Shown piece after piece: positions 9,612 to 17,970 of a DNA stretch of 64,000 nucleotides. The position numbers and the translations under genes are program-made. Positions within the stretch are counted from its first letter, which is position 1, and each line of letters opens with the position of its first letter. The stretch covers positions 54,666 to 118,665 of the forward strand of contig NZ_SLWK01000009.1 of the NCBI RefSeq assembly GCF_004345615.1, in the 5' to 3' direction. Under the pieces are notes generated by a model, which saw only the letters and a list, made by a program, of their open reading frames with translations, had not been told where the DNA came from and did not search any database. Source of the DNA: Natronoflexus pectinivorans (GTDB taxonomy: Bacteria; Bacteroidota; Bacteroidia; Bacteroidales; Marinilabiliaceae).

Positions 9612-10324
9612 AATATCCCGTAAATATTATACTCATCAGTATTGCAATATAACATTGAATAAAAGGCAAAACCGATTCGGTTAGTATCCAACTTTCTTTT
9701 CATATGTAATACAGGATGACCTTTTTCGACTTGAAGATATTGACATACATTCTCATCTTCCACGCTGATGGCCTTTATAAATTGCTCACCTCCTTTTATT
9801 TCAATATTATAGCTTTGCCTTAGTAGATCAAACAGTGATTTATTATCTAGATTTCGGGATGTAAATCTTGGCAGATTTATATTAGGAAGGTATGTAAACT
9901 CATAAAAAACTGGAGTATCATTTAATAACCGCAATCTCTCAAAGTAGATGCACCCAACATTTTGCTCATGTTCACTTAGCACAAATGGAAACTCATCTGG
10001 CCAATGCTGAACTTTAGGCTTTACGATGGCTTTAGTAATAAGCCGATGGCCACCAATTGCAGTAGTTGTACCTGTAACAGATAAAATCCCAATACCTTTA
10101 GGTAGCTTATGAACTACACTTCCCAACCCCTGATGTTTCTTAATAAACCCCTCATGTAAGAGCATATCAAGAGATTTTCGAACAGTAGGGCGGGTAAGAT
10201 TATGCAATATACAAAGGTCATTTTCAGATGGTAACAGATCTCCTTCCTTATAGAAACCATCTACTATTTGCTTCCTTAAACTCTCATATAACTTTCGATA
10301 TTGCGGTTGATCATTTAATCCCAT
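9608..10324 (-). CDS. GntR family transcriptional regulator, HutC/UTRA type
   Basis: The 238-residue protein has an N-terminal winged helix-turn-helix (~6-72, with LLPSENDLCILHNLTRPTVRKSLDMLLHEGF) and a UTRA effector domain (~90-235, with CIYFERLRLLNDTPVFYEFTYLP compressed around residues 125-150). HutC-type regulators usually repress nearby sugar or amino-acid genes and are released by a small metabolite. It is divergent from the transaldolase-like gene, whose control is the obvious candidate function. A match to the Bacteroidota -7 box on the minus strand lies at 10399-10406. Confidence 0.9.
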   Translation of the reverse strand: MGLNDQPQYRKLYESLRKQIVDGFYKEGDLLPSENDLCILHNLTRPTVRKSLDMLLHEGFIKKHQGLGSVVHKLPKGIGILSVTGTTTAIGGHRLITKAIVKPKVQHWPDEFPFVLSEHEQNVGCIYFERLRLLNDTPVFYEFTYLPNINLPRFTSRNLDNKSLFDLLRQSYNIEIKGGEQFIKAISVEDENVCQYLQVEKGHPVLHMKRKLDTNRIGFAFYSMLYCNTDEYNIYGIF

Positions 10325-10633
10325 GCTTAAAGATTAACTAATGATTAGATTTAAAAATAGCACTTATTGTTAAACTTTTAGATTCAAACATTAAGGAACA
10401 AATATAATCTTAATTTTAAGAATTAACAGGTTAACGTCATTTAGTTTAACCCTATCAAATATCAATAACTATTGAATCATCAATGATTTATCCTGATTTC
10501 TGTAGAAAATTCGGCATCATATCGAGATATGAAACTAAAACAAGATTCTCCTTAAACTGTTTACAAAAAGAAAAAACATTGTATTTTAGTTCTACGAAAA
10601 AGCATTTATTAAAACGAATCTAATATCCAATCT
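10325..10633. promoter_or_regulatory. Divergent control region of gntR-like and transaldolase-like genes
   Basis: This 309-base AT-rich region separates two divergent genes. On the minus strand TATATTTG (10406 to 10399) matches TAnnTTTG, 75 bases from the GntR ATG. On the plus strand TATTTTAG near 10581 is a weaker match for the transaldolase-like gene. Several TTAAC/GTTAA half-sites (for example around 10426-10449) could be regulator targets, but no convincing palindromic operator was identified. Confidence 0.45.
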
Positions 10634-11299
10634 ATGATCTTTTTAGCCGACAGCGCCAACATTGAGGAATTGGAAAAACTTTTTGACTACTTTCCTTTGG
10701 AAGGTGTCACCACCTCCCCTGCATCCATTGCTAACGAAAAACGTCCTATTTCGAAATTACTACCTGATTTAGCATCGCTGATCGGAGATAAAATGTTGCA
10801 TGTACATCTCATAAGCAACAATGCCGAACGCATGTTGGATGAAGCTGTAAAGTACCGTGAATATATGGGTGAGAACGTGAATTTTTACGCCACCATTCCG
10901 GTAACCAAAGAAGGGTACAGAGCCATCCCTCTGCTCAAGAGAAAAGGGATAAAAGTAACAGCAACTGCAGTCTATACCCATTTGCAAGCCATAGCAGCAG
11001 CCCGTGCTGGTGTCAATTTTGTAGCACCATTAATCAGCAGGTTCGATAATATCTCATCACATGGAATTGAAGTAGTTCAAAATATTGTAAAAAGTATCAC
11101 CGACTATAAAATGCCCACCAAAGTACTGGGAACCAGCTTTAAGACCGTCGATCAGGTACACAGGGTAACGCTTACAGGTTGCTACTCGGCTACGGTGAGC
11201 TATGAGATACTGGAGAAACTTATCAGCCACCCCCTCACAGATATGATTACAAAGGAAGCAATACTTGAGGGAAAAAATTTTTATGATATTAGTTTTTAA
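10634..11299 (+). CDS. Transaldolase/fructose-6-phosphate aldolase-like protein lacking catalytic lysine
   Basis: The 221 residues align along their length with the small FSA/TalC transaldolase family: FLADSANIEELEKLF, GVTTSPASIA, IPVTKEGYRAIPLLK, TATAVYTHLQAIAAARAG and LGTSFKT. In E. coli FsaA (from memory) the Schiff-base residue is Lys85 in VVKVPVT. Here the same place reads FYATIPVT, giving Thr87. The helper residues also differ: Gln59 to His, Tyr131 to Leu, Asn28 to Ser. The aldolase or transaldolase reaction therefore looks impossible by the usual mechanism. Possible roles are a sugar-phosphate-binding sensor or a new activity. The divergent GntR regulator supports a metabolic role. Confidence 0.85.
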   Translation: MIFLADSANIEELEKLFDYFPLEGVTTSPASIANEKRPISKLLPDLASLIGDKMLHVHLISNNAERMLDEAVKYREYMGENVNFYATIPVTKEGYRAIPLLKRKGIKVTATAVYTHLQAIAAARAGVNFVAPLISRFDNISSHGIEVVQNIVKSITDYKMPTKVLGTSFKTVDQVHRVTLTGCYSATVSYEILEKLISHPLTDMITKEAILEGKNFYDISF

Positions 11300-11347
11300 T
11301 CTGACTTGCTGATTAAGAACATCAGGTTTTTCACACTCTCTTTTTGT

Positions 11348-11355
11348 TAACTTTG
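11348..11355 (+). promoter_or_regulatory. -7 box TAACTTTG directly before MATE gene
   Basis: TAACTTTG fits the Bacteroidota -7 consensus TAnnTTTG exactly and ends only 7 bases before the ATG at 11363. If used, transcription would start at or next to the start codon and give a leaderless mRNA. No -33 TTTG at proper distance is obvious. Confidence 0.45.
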
Positions 11356-11362
11356 CGCTCAA

Positions 11363-12808
11363 ATGAACAATCGCATAGCAGATTTAACAAAAGGAGCTAT
11401 TTTGCCACACCTTTTCAGGTTGGCAGTTCCAACCATTGGGTCATCATTTATGCAGATGACTTACAATCTTACTGACCTACTGTGGTTAGGACGAGTTGGC
11501 GAAGATGCCGTTGCTGCCGTTGGTGCAGCAGGATTTTACATCTGGTTTGGCTTTTCCGTGCTCCTTATTACCCGAATTGGTGCTGAAATAGGCGTTTCAC
11601 AATCTCTGGGACGAAAAGAGACCGGCACAGCTCTACAGTTCATACGCCATTCTTTATTCTGGGCAATTATCATCACGCTAATATATGCCTTTTGTACCTG
11701 GTTGTTTGCTTCAGAATTGATCCATTTTTTTGGAATTCCATCACAATCGGTTAACGAGCAGGGAGCAACTTATTTGAGGATTGTCTCCCTCGGATTTATC
11801 TTCACCTTTGTAAATCCAACATTCGCTGGGATTTATAACGGAATGGGGAACAGTAAAGCACCTTTTTGGTACATGACATCAGGGGTGATTCTAAACCTCA
11901 TTGTTGATCCGGTTTTAATCTTCGGCTTATGGTTCTTCCCGGAAATGGGTGTGAAAGGAGCAGCATGGGCAACATTCATTTCTCAGGGGTTGGTATTTGT
12001 AATTTTCGTATACCGCTTTGTTATTATACAGGAGATGATAAAACTGAACCTCTCCCATTTCAGACTTAACCGCCAAATTTCAAAGCGCATTTTCAAACTC
12101 GGAATTCCGGTGGCCTCCGAAAGTGCCCTTTTTGCATTTTTTGCGATGATCATTGCAAGAATGGTTGCCGGTTACGGATCAGTGGCCATAGCTGTCCAAA
12201 GCATTGGAGGTCAAATTGAGGCCATTTCATGGATGACCTCATCCGGATTTGCAACTGCACTTGGCAGTTTTACAGGACAAAATTTTGGTGCCAATAAATG
12301 GGATCGCATAAAAAAAGGATATTTCCTCACCATGATTATTGGAACCGTTCTTGGACTTATGGTTACAGCTTTGTTTCTCTTCATGGGAAAATCAATATTC
12401 TCAGTTTTTCTGGATGACCCACATGCGCAAAAACTCGGAGCCACATACCTCTTCATTCTTGCCGTTTCGCAAGTGTTTATGATTACAGAAATCACTACAA
12501 GGGGTGCATTTAACGGCTTGGGACGAACTCTACCTCCATCATTGATTGGGATTCTATTTACGGGATTAAGATTACCGGCGGCATGGCTGGTAATTACATA
12601 CACGTCACTTGAATTGTATGGAATTTGGTGGACCATCTCTCTGACATCGGTGTTAAAAGGGATTGTGCTTCCATTATGGTTTATAAATGCCATGAGAAAC
12701 AAACCATATAAAATTCCGAAACCATCAGACCATAAACAGGTATTTTTAATACCTTCACGTTTGCGACAGCAAATAATAATACGAAGAATATTCAGAAACA
12801 AACTCTGA
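11363..12808 (+). CDS. MATE family multidrug/cation antiporter
   Basis: The 481-residue protein carries the MATE pattern of twelve membrane helices in two homologous halves. It opens with LTKGAILPHLFRLAVPTIGSSFMQMTYNLTDLLW, shown here only as the family start region, and has NPTFAGIYNGMGNSK in the first half and TRGAFNGLGRTLPPS in the second. Family knowledge: export of drugs or organic cations driven by Na+ or H+ across the inner membrane. Substrate cannot be predicted. It stands between the transaldolase-like gene and mnmD on the same strand with its own putative promoter. Confidence 0.93.
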   Translation: MNNRIADLTKGAILPHLFRLAVPTIGSSFMQMTYNLTDLLWLGRVGEDAVAAVGAAGFYIWFGFSVLLITRIGAEIGVSQSLGRKETGTALQFIRHSLFWAIIITLIYAFCTWLFASELIHFFGIPSQSVNEQGATYLRIVSLGFIFTFVNPTFAGIYNGMGNSKAPFWYMTSGVILNLIVDPVLIFGLWFFPEMGVKGAAWATFISQGLVFVIFVYRFVIIQEMIKLNLSHFRLNRQISKRIFKLGIPVASESALFAFFAMIIARMVAGYGSVAIAVQSIGGQIEAISWMTSSGFATALGSFTGQNFGANKWDRIKKGYFLTMIIGTVLGLMVTALFLFMGKSIFSVFLDDPHAQKLGATYLFILAVSQVFMITEITTRGAFNGLGRTLPPSLIGILFTGLRLPAAWLVITYTSLELYGIWWTISLTSVLKGIVLPLWFINAMRNKPYKIPKPSDHKQVFLIPSRLRQQIIIRRIFRNKL

Positions 12809-12833
12809 TCAATACATTCATCTTCTGCAATTT

Positions 12834-13490
12834 ATGAACATTGAAATAAAAATAACATCGGACGGCAGCTCAACATTATACCGGCCTGACCTAAACGAAC
12901 ACTATCATTCAATAAACGGAGCCATAACCGAATCTATGCATGTCTTTATTGGTGCCGGGCTGAATAATTGTCACTCAAATCCCGTTCATATTCTGGAAAT
13001 GGGATTTGGAACCGGTCTAAATGCACTCTTAACCCTCATGAACAAAAAAAACCAAACCATCGTTTATCATGCAGTGGAAAAATATCCGGTTGATGAAAAA
13101 ATTACAGAATCGGTAAACTACCCTGATCTGTTGAATTCATCAATGGCAAAACCTCTTTATCGTCAACTTCATTCAGCACCTTGGAACATTAGTACGTCCA
13201 TTTCTGATACTTTTATTTTAAAAAAGATAGAGGGAGATATTCATACATATGAGACTGACATTTTATACAATCTCGTATATTTTGACGCCTTTGCTCCAGA
13301 TATACAGCCTGAGCTGTGGACAAAAGATCTGTTCTCAAAAATTTGGAAGATGATGGATACAAAAGGGATTTTGACTACCTATTGTGCAAAAGGAGATGTA
13401 CGTAGAAATATGCAGTCGGCAGGTTTTGAAGTTGAACGTTTGGCCGGACCTCCGGGCAAACGTGAAATGCTGAGGGCTACAAAGCCATAA
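12834..13490 (+). CDS. mnmD: tRNA (mnm5s2U34) methyltransferase, MnmD type
   Basis: The 218-residue protein is a stand-alone MnmD (DUF752) methyltransferase. It starts with TSDGSSTLYRPDLNEHYHS, has the SAM-binding motif ILEMGFGTGLNALLTL (~45-60) and the DUF752 signature YFDAFAPDIQPELWT, and ends in the typical PPGKREMLRA. It transfers methyl from S-adenosylmethionine to the aminomethyl-uridine at tRNA wobble position 34. In proteobacteria this domain is fused to an oxidase as MnmC; in Bacteroidota a separate MnmD is usual. Confidence 0.92.
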   Translation: MNIEIKITSDGSSTLYRPDLNEHYHSINGAITESMHVFIGAGLNNCHSNPVHILEMGFGTGLNALLTLMNKKNQTIVYHAVEKYPVDEKITESVNYPDLLNSSMAKPLYRQLHSAPWNISTSISDTFILKKIEGDIHTYETDILYNLVYFDAFAPDIQPELWTKDLFSKIWKMMDTKGILTTYCAKGDVRRNMQSAGFEVERLAGPPGKREMLRATKP

Positions 13491-13553
13491 AATCAGAATC
13501 AAAAAAATATTGTATCTTTCGCTGATTTTGAAATTCACACAAAACAATTTAAA

Positions 13554-14141
13554 ATGGATAAAGTAAGTTATGCTTTGGGTATGAACATTGCCCACAATCT
13601 CTCATCAAATGGGATGGGAAGTGTTAATTATGATGATTTTCTAAGCGGATTTAAAGCCGTTATGGAAAAGGAGAATGCAGCAATGGACGGAAACGAAGCT
13701 AACCAGGTACTAAATGCTCATTTTTCAGCCTTGGAAGCTGAAAAACAGAAAGTCAACAAACAAGCAGGAGAAGACTTTCTTGCAGAGAATGCCAAACGAG
13801 AAGGGGTAATCACTCTAAAAAGCGGATTACAATATGAAGTGGTACAGGATGGAAATGGAAAAACTCCTTCAGCTACCGATCAGGTAAAATGTCATTATCA
13901 TGGAACACTGATTGACGGAACCGTGTTCGATAGCAGTGTTCAACGTGGTGAACCTGCTGTGTTCCCAGTTAATGGAGTAATCCAGGGATGGGTTGAAGCA
14001 CTTCAAATGATGAAAGAAGGTTCAAAATGGCGATTGTATGTACCATCTTCACTTGCATACGGGAGTCGGGGTGCAGGAGGGGCAATAGGACCTGACACAA
14101 CTCTGATTTTTGATGTGGAACTGATTGGAATCGAAAAATAA
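13554..14141 (+). CDS. FKBP-type peptidyl-prolyl cis-trans isomerase (cytoplasmic, FklB/Mip-like)
   Basis: The 195-residue protein has a helical N-terminal dimerisation region (~1-80, starting [15 protein letters not shown]) and a C-terminal FKBP domain (~88-195, with [39 protein letters not shown] and LAYG). There is no signal peptide, so it should act in the cytoplasm. TATCTTTC at 13513-13520 is a good -7 match. A second FKBP gene with a lipoprotein signal follows 28 bases downstream; the pair is clearly a duplication. Confidence 0.93.
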   Translation: MDKVSYALGMNIAHNLSSNGMGSVNYDDFLSGFKAVMEKENAAMDGNEANQVLNAHFSALEAEKQKVNKQAGEDFLAENAKREGVITLKSGLQYEVVQDGNGKTPSATDQVKCHYHGTLIDGTVFDSSVQRGEPAVFPVNGVIQGWVEALQMMKEGSKWRLYVPSSLAYGSRGAGGAIGPDTTLIFDVELIGIEK

Positions 14142-14169
14142 TAATATGTCTAACCTTATAAGTCTTACT

Positions 14170-14994
14170 ATGAAACGATTAGTCTTTTTTACTTTTGTAT
14201 CAGCCATGATTATACTATCCTCCGGTTGCAACCGGAGAGTACCCGGATCAGGCAGAGTTGAAATGAAAAATTCGATAGACAGTGCAAGTTATGCTTTGGG
14301 CTTTAGGGAAGCAAACCATTTTAAACAGCAAATAGCCCCTTTAGCTTTTGAAGGAATTGACCATAAAGAGATGGCCAAACTTTTTAGCGATTTAGCTGTG
14401 AAAAAAGCCTTCAGTGAAAGATTATCATCAATATTTGATGGTTTTAACGAAGAAATTTTCCGTACAGCGTTTATAAATGAACTGGCCTACGAATTTTCAT
14501 ATTTTGATGACATCACAGCAGAGATCTATTTACAACAATTAATAAACAAATTAAACAGCGACAAAGAAAATAAGAGCAGAGAAATGGCCAAAAAAGGAAT
14601 TTATCCGGATAATGAATCCGGGAAAGCTTTCCTTGAAGAGAATGCCAAAAGACCTGAGGTTTCCGTCACCAACAGCGGCTTGCAGTTTGAGATTATTCGC
14701 GATGGCGATGGCCCCATACCTCAAGCATCTGACCGAATCAAATGCCATTACCACGGGACTCTTGTCAATGGGAAAGTTTTTGACAGTTCTGTAGAGCGTG
14801 GAGAACCTATTGTTTTCGGAGTAAGACAAGTGATTGCAGGCTGGACTGAAGCTTTACAAATGATGCCTGTGGGATCAAAATGGAGGCTGTATGTTCCATC
14901 ATATCTTGCCTATGGTGAAAATGGTGCGGGTGACAGAATCGGTCCAAACGAAACTCTTATTTTTGAAGTAGAGCTTCTTGAAATTGTAAAATAA
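14170..14994 (+). CDS. FKBP-type peptidyl-prolyl cis-trans isomerase lipoprotein
   Basis: The ATG at 14170 is chosen over upstream in-frame ATGs (14125, 14146) because it yields a lipoprotein signal, [20 protein letters not shown], with the lipid-modified Cys at 20. The 274 residues have an expanded helical part (~40-155) that keeps the paralogue's motif ([14 protein letters not shown]) and a C-terminal FKBP domain with VKCHYHGTL-like [27 protein letters not shown] and LAYGENGAG. It should fold envelope proteins from the periplasmic face of a membrane. It is cotranscribed with the cytoplasmic FKBP and ends before a strong terminator. Confidence 0.93.
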   Translation: MKRLVFFTFVSAMIILSSGCNRRVPGSGRVEMKNSIDSASYALGFREANHFKQQIAPLAFEGIDHKEMAKLFSDLAVKKAFSERLSSIFDGFNEEIFRTAFINELAYEFSYFDDITAEIYLQQLINKLNSDKENKSREMAKKGIYPDNESGKAFLEENAKRPEVSVTNSGLQFEIIRDGDGPIPQASDRIKCHYHGTLVNGKVFDSSVERGEPIVFGVRQVIAGWTEALQMMPVGSKWRLYVPSYLAYGENGAGDRIGPNETLIFEVELLEIVK

Positions 14995-15012
14995 TATCAA
15001 TAGAAAATCAAT

Positions 15013-15048
15013 AAAAAAGCTGTAAGCAATATGCTTACAGCTTTTTTT
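15013..15048. terminator. Rho-independent terminator between convergent FKBP and PRiA4b-type genes
   Basis: A perfect stem AAAAAAGCTGTAAGC (15013-15027) with a 5-base loop pairs with GCTTACAGCTTTTTT (15033-15047). A-run and T-run on opposite sides make it work in both directions, serving the FKBP operon and the convergent minus-strand gene. Confidence 0.93.
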
Positions 15049-15067
15049 ATATTGTATTGACTGAGAA

Positions 15068-15658
15068 TTATTCCATCCCTGGCAAACAGCCAAAATCATC
15101 ATCCATCAATAAATCATTGACCAATTCCCGATCGAATTCTTCCGGTTCCCACTCTTCATCAAGCCACTCCAACAACATCTCCCTGTCGGGATGGCCGGGA
15201 TGGTTAAAAATCTTCATCATCTCCTGATATCCGGGAGGACCTCCGCAATCTTCGGGTGGGCAGTTTCTGGCTCCGTCAATACAGATTGGATAGTAAACAT
15301 CGGCATCGGGTTCTAAAATCTCCTCCAAAATGATTTCATGCATCCAGTAATCACCAAAATCGTACAGATAGCGAATGGTTTCTCCATTTTTTTTCAGAAT
15401 ATCCATGACCCGTATGCTGGTATAATCCATGAACTTATCAGACCTGCTTTCCGGTTCATCATCTGCGAAACCAAAAATACGGCCGTTTTTCATAAACTGG
15501 TGCAAGTGGCCGTTTTCCCATCCCATAGTAGTCTGAATAACCTTATGAAAATCGTGAAGAAACAGATCTGAAGGAATTCTCAATTCCCGCCAAACGGTTG
15601 GCTCTATGCCATTCAGGGTGATTTTTACCTGGTAAATTTTTGGTACTTGTAACATCAT
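15068..15658 (-). CDS. Plasmid pRiA4b ORF-3-like family protein
   Basis: The 196-residue protein has the family pattern: VYQVKITL-like start (IYQVKITLNGIEPTVWRELRIP), LHDFHKVIQTTMGWENGHLHQF, YLYDFGDYWMHEIILEE, and a CIDGARNCPPEDCGGPPGYQ loop with conserved Cys that could bind metal. The C-terminus is very acidic. The family was named from a plasmid gene and is found as a passenger in some transposons, but its function is unknown. No transposase or terminal repeats are near this copy. Confidence 0.85.
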   Translation of the reverse strand: MMLQVPKIYQVKITLNGIEPTVWRELRIPSDLFLHDFHKVIQTTMGWENGHLHQFMKNGRIFGFADDEPESRSDKFMDYTSIRVMDILKKNGETIRYLYDFGDYWMHEIILEEILEPDADVYYPICIDGARNCPPEDCGGPPGYQEMMKIFNHPGHPDREMLLEWLDEEWEPEEFDRELVNDLLMDDDFGCLPGME

Positions 15659-15813
15659 TCTCGTAAATCCTAAAGTGATGCAAAGTTAACCATTTAATTC
15701 ACTTATTAATAATTGTGATGCATAGTTTTAATTTTGAAGAGAGAGGATAAAAAGGAAACTCATCATAGCGATCTCCTACAAGATTTTCTCTTGACGACAA
15801 AGTTTTAGAATTT

Positions 15814-15839
15814 ATTAAAAGACATGCTTGTCTTTTAAT
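15814..15839 (+). promoter_or_regulatory. Perfect 11-bp inverted repeat, candidate operator of PepSY gene
   Basis: The left arm ATTAAAAGACA (15814-15824) and right arm TGTCTTTTAAT (15829-15839) flank TGCT. The right arm ends 10 bases before a -7 box (15850-15857) and covers the expected -33 position. There is no T-run after it, so it looks like an operator rather than a terminator. Confidence 0.6.
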
Positions 15840-15849
15840 AATGGATTAC

Positions 15850-15857
15850 TATTTTTG
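15850..15857 (+). promoter_or_regulatory. -7 box TATTTTTG of PepSY gene
   Basis: TATTTTTG matches TAnnTTTG exactly, and a TTG at 15828-15830 sits about 20 bases upstream as a possible -33 element. Transcription would begin near 15863, which rules against a GTG start at 15860 and supports the ATG at 15881. Confidence 0.6.
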
Positions 15858-15880
15858 TAGTGAACTGTAAAAATACCCCG

Positions 15881-17434
15881 ATGGAACATATAAAAACGAA
15901 AACAACAAAATCGAGATGGTTAAAGACCATGAGAAAGTATCACAAATGGCCCGGTATCGTCATCACCATTTTCATTCTCTTTTTTGCTACATCGGGAATT
16001 ATTCTGAATCACAGAAACTGGTTTTCATCGGTTGATATAAATAGGAGCTATTTACCGCCAGATTACAGACTGACCAACTGGAACTTCGCTTCAATAAAGG
16101 GAGCAGTCCATATAACAACCAGTGATATGGTAGTTTATGGCAACATTGGAGCCTGGCTAACCAACAACGAAATGGAATATTTCATTGATCTGAATGATGG
16201 TTTTCCCAAAGGTATTGACAGTAGAAAAGTTGAAGCCATGCTCTACACCGATGATGGAAATTTGTTAGCAGGCACCCTGTTCGGACTGTACCTGTTTAAC
16301 GGCGAATTCTGGGACAAAATTGAAATTCCTACAATCGAGAAAAGAATTACCGACTTAATTGAACACCAAAATCAGATACATATCCTCACCCGATCGCACC
16401 TGCTGATCACAGATGATCTGAAGAGTTTTGAAATCATCACACTCCCCGAATTTGCAGACGATGATAATAAGGTATCGCTATTCCGAACCCTCTGGACCCT
16501 TCACAGCGGAGAAATGTTTGGAGAATGGGGAAAAATAGTAGTTGATATACTTGGACTGGGTTTGATATTTTTAGGAATTTCTGGGATTTTGCACTGGCTA
16601 TTCCCAAAATGGATAAAGCGCAGAAAGAGAAAAAACGGTGCCATACAATCATTGAAATCAGGGATGAAAACCAATCTGAAATGGCACAACAAAATAGGTT
16701 ACATATTAGCCATATTTCTTATATTCACAACAATTACCGGAATGTTCCTGCGCCCGCCCCTGCTTATAACTATAGCACAGTCGAGGGTAGCAAAAATCCC
16801 GTTCTCAAAACTCGATAAACCAAATCCCTGGTACGACAAATTGCGACGTATTGCGTGGGACGATTTAAACAACAAATATCTTGTGTCCACCTCGGAAGGA
16901 TTTTTTCATTTCGATGCATACTTTTCAGAATCGGCCAATTATATTCAGCACCAACCACCCGTGAGCGTTATGGGCTGTACAGTTTTAGAACCCTACACAT
17001 CAATCCCGGGAGTATGGCTGGTAGGCTCGTTTTCCGGACTCTTTCAGTGGGACATGCAAAGCAACACGATACATAACGTGATTACCAGGCGTCCGGTGAT
17101 GTCAACTGCCCGAATGGGCCCTCCCATATCGTCTAATCTTATATCAGGCTACATACGGACCAACAGGGCAGAATACCTGGTTGAATACAGTCGCGGTATG
17201 GAAGTTCTATCAGGACATGCCGCTTCAGTTCCCTCTATGCCGGCTGGAGTTAAAAATGCAACGCCTTTTTCACTTTGGAATCTGGCACTTGAAGTTCATA
17301 CGGGCCGAATTTTTAACCATCTGATAGGTTCATGGTATATACTCTACATCCCACTTGCAGGAATAACTCTTCTATTAGTAATCATTAGCGGATTCGTTAT
17401 TTGGTGGTTGGCTCACCGAAAAAAAAGAAAATAG
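15881..17434 (+). CDS. PepSY-associated transmembrane helix protein
   Basis: The start is set at the ATG at 15881 (MEHIKTKTTKSRWLKTMRKYHKW) because the promoter lies just upstream; a GTG at 15860 is possible. The 517-residue protein has the PepSY_TM pattern: an N-terminal helix after YHKWPGIVITIFILFFATSGIILNH (first ~20 to 50), two central helices (one ending before a WHNKIGYILAIFLIFTTITGMF segment) and a C-terminal one (LAGITLLLVIISGFVIWWL). A large periplasmic, propeller-like domain lies between. Family members are often linked to iron uptake or respiratory electron transfer. The palindromic operator suggests metal- or redox-responsive control (inference). Confidence 0.85.
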   Translation: MEHIKTKTTKSRWLKTMRKYHKWPGIVITIFILFFATSGIILNHRNWFSSVDINRSYLPPDYRLTNWNFASIKGAVHITTSDMVVYGNIGAWLTNNEMEYFIDLNDGFPKGIDSRKVEAMLYTDDGNLLAGTLFGLYLFNGEFWDKIEIPTIEKRITDLIEHQNQIHILTRSHLLITDDLKSFEIITLPEFADDDNKVSLFRTLWTLHSGEMFGEWGKIVVDILGLGLIFLGISGILHWLFPKWIKRRKRKNGAIQSLKSGMKTNLKWHNKIGYILAIFLIFTTITGMFLRPPLLITIAQSRVAKIPFSKLDKPNPWYDKLRRIAWDDLNNKYLVSTSEGFFHFDAYFSESANYIQHQPPVSVMGCTVLEPYTSIPGVWLVGSFSGLFQWDMQSNTIHNVITRRPVMSTARMGPPISSNLISGYIRTNRAEYLVEYSRGMEVLSGHAASVPSMPAGVKNATPFSLWNLALEVHTGRIFNHLIGSWYILYIPLAGITLLLVIISGFVIWWLAHRKKRK

Positions 17435-17508
17435 TTTTTCGTAGTATGTTCATTTTCATAAAAAAACCATATCTTTAGATCACGTATTAATTAAATAAAT
17501 ATCTTATA

Positions 17509-17865
17509 ATGAACATTTTCGTTGGCAGTTTGCCATTCCGTTTGGAGGAGGCTGCATTAAAAGAGCTATTTGAAGCTTATGGTGAGGTGGCTTCAGCAAG
17601 AATCATTACCGACAAGTTTTCAGGCAGAAGCAGAGGGTTTGGCTTTATAGAAATGCCAGATGATGCAGCTGCTCAAAAAGCAATTGACGAATTAAATGGT
17701 TCCGAAGTTGAAGGTCGCGCCATCGTTGTGAACAAATCAGAAGAGAGAAAAGATTCTGACAGAAAACGTTCCTTTGGGAATCGTGGAGGACACGGAAACA
17801 ACCGTAACGACCGTCGTGGAGGTGGTGGATATAACCGGGAATCCGGTGGCAGAAGCAACTACTAA
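17509..17865 (+). CDS. RRM-type RNA-binding protein
   Basis: The 118-residue protein is a single RNA recognition motif (~1-80) with RNP2 NIFVGSLPF and RNP1 RSRGFGFIEM, followed by a Lys/Arg/Gly/Asn-rich tail (GGHGNNRNDRRGGGGYN). Such small RRM proteins are abundant in Bacteroidota and likely act as RNA chaperones; targets here are unknown. TATCTTTA at 17470-17477 resembles the -7 box. A terminator follows. Confidence 0.93.
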   Translation: MNIFVGSLPFRLEEAALKELFEAYGEVASARIITDKFSGRSRGFGFIEMPDDAAAQKAIDELNGSEVEGRAIVVNKSEERKDSDRKRSFGNRGGHGNNRNDRRGGGGYNRESGGRSNY

Positions 17866-17883
17866 CAAGATCTGAAGAAATTT

Positions 17884-17912
17884 AAAAGCTGTCTCCTTGA
17901 GACAGCTTTTTT
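17884..17912. terminator. Rho-independent terminator after RRM gene
   Basis: Stem AAAAGCTGTCTC (17884-17895), loop CTT, stem GAGACAGCTTTT (17899-17910), then further T. It is usable from both strands, since the CDF gene converges from the right. Confidence 0.92.
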
Positions 17913-17970
17913 CTATTTGTTGACAAGCTTGTAAAATTCAGATTTCCCTGCACGAAAAAATCTTAATGCA

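Noticed and set aside
12211-12801. 196-codon open frame on the minus strand inside the MATE gene
   Set aside because: Fully antisense to a clear MATE transporter and without any protein-family features.
15068-15658. PRiA4b ORF-3-like gene as part of a mobile element
   Set aside because: The family can ride on transposons, but no transposase, terminal repeats or target duplication are present here.
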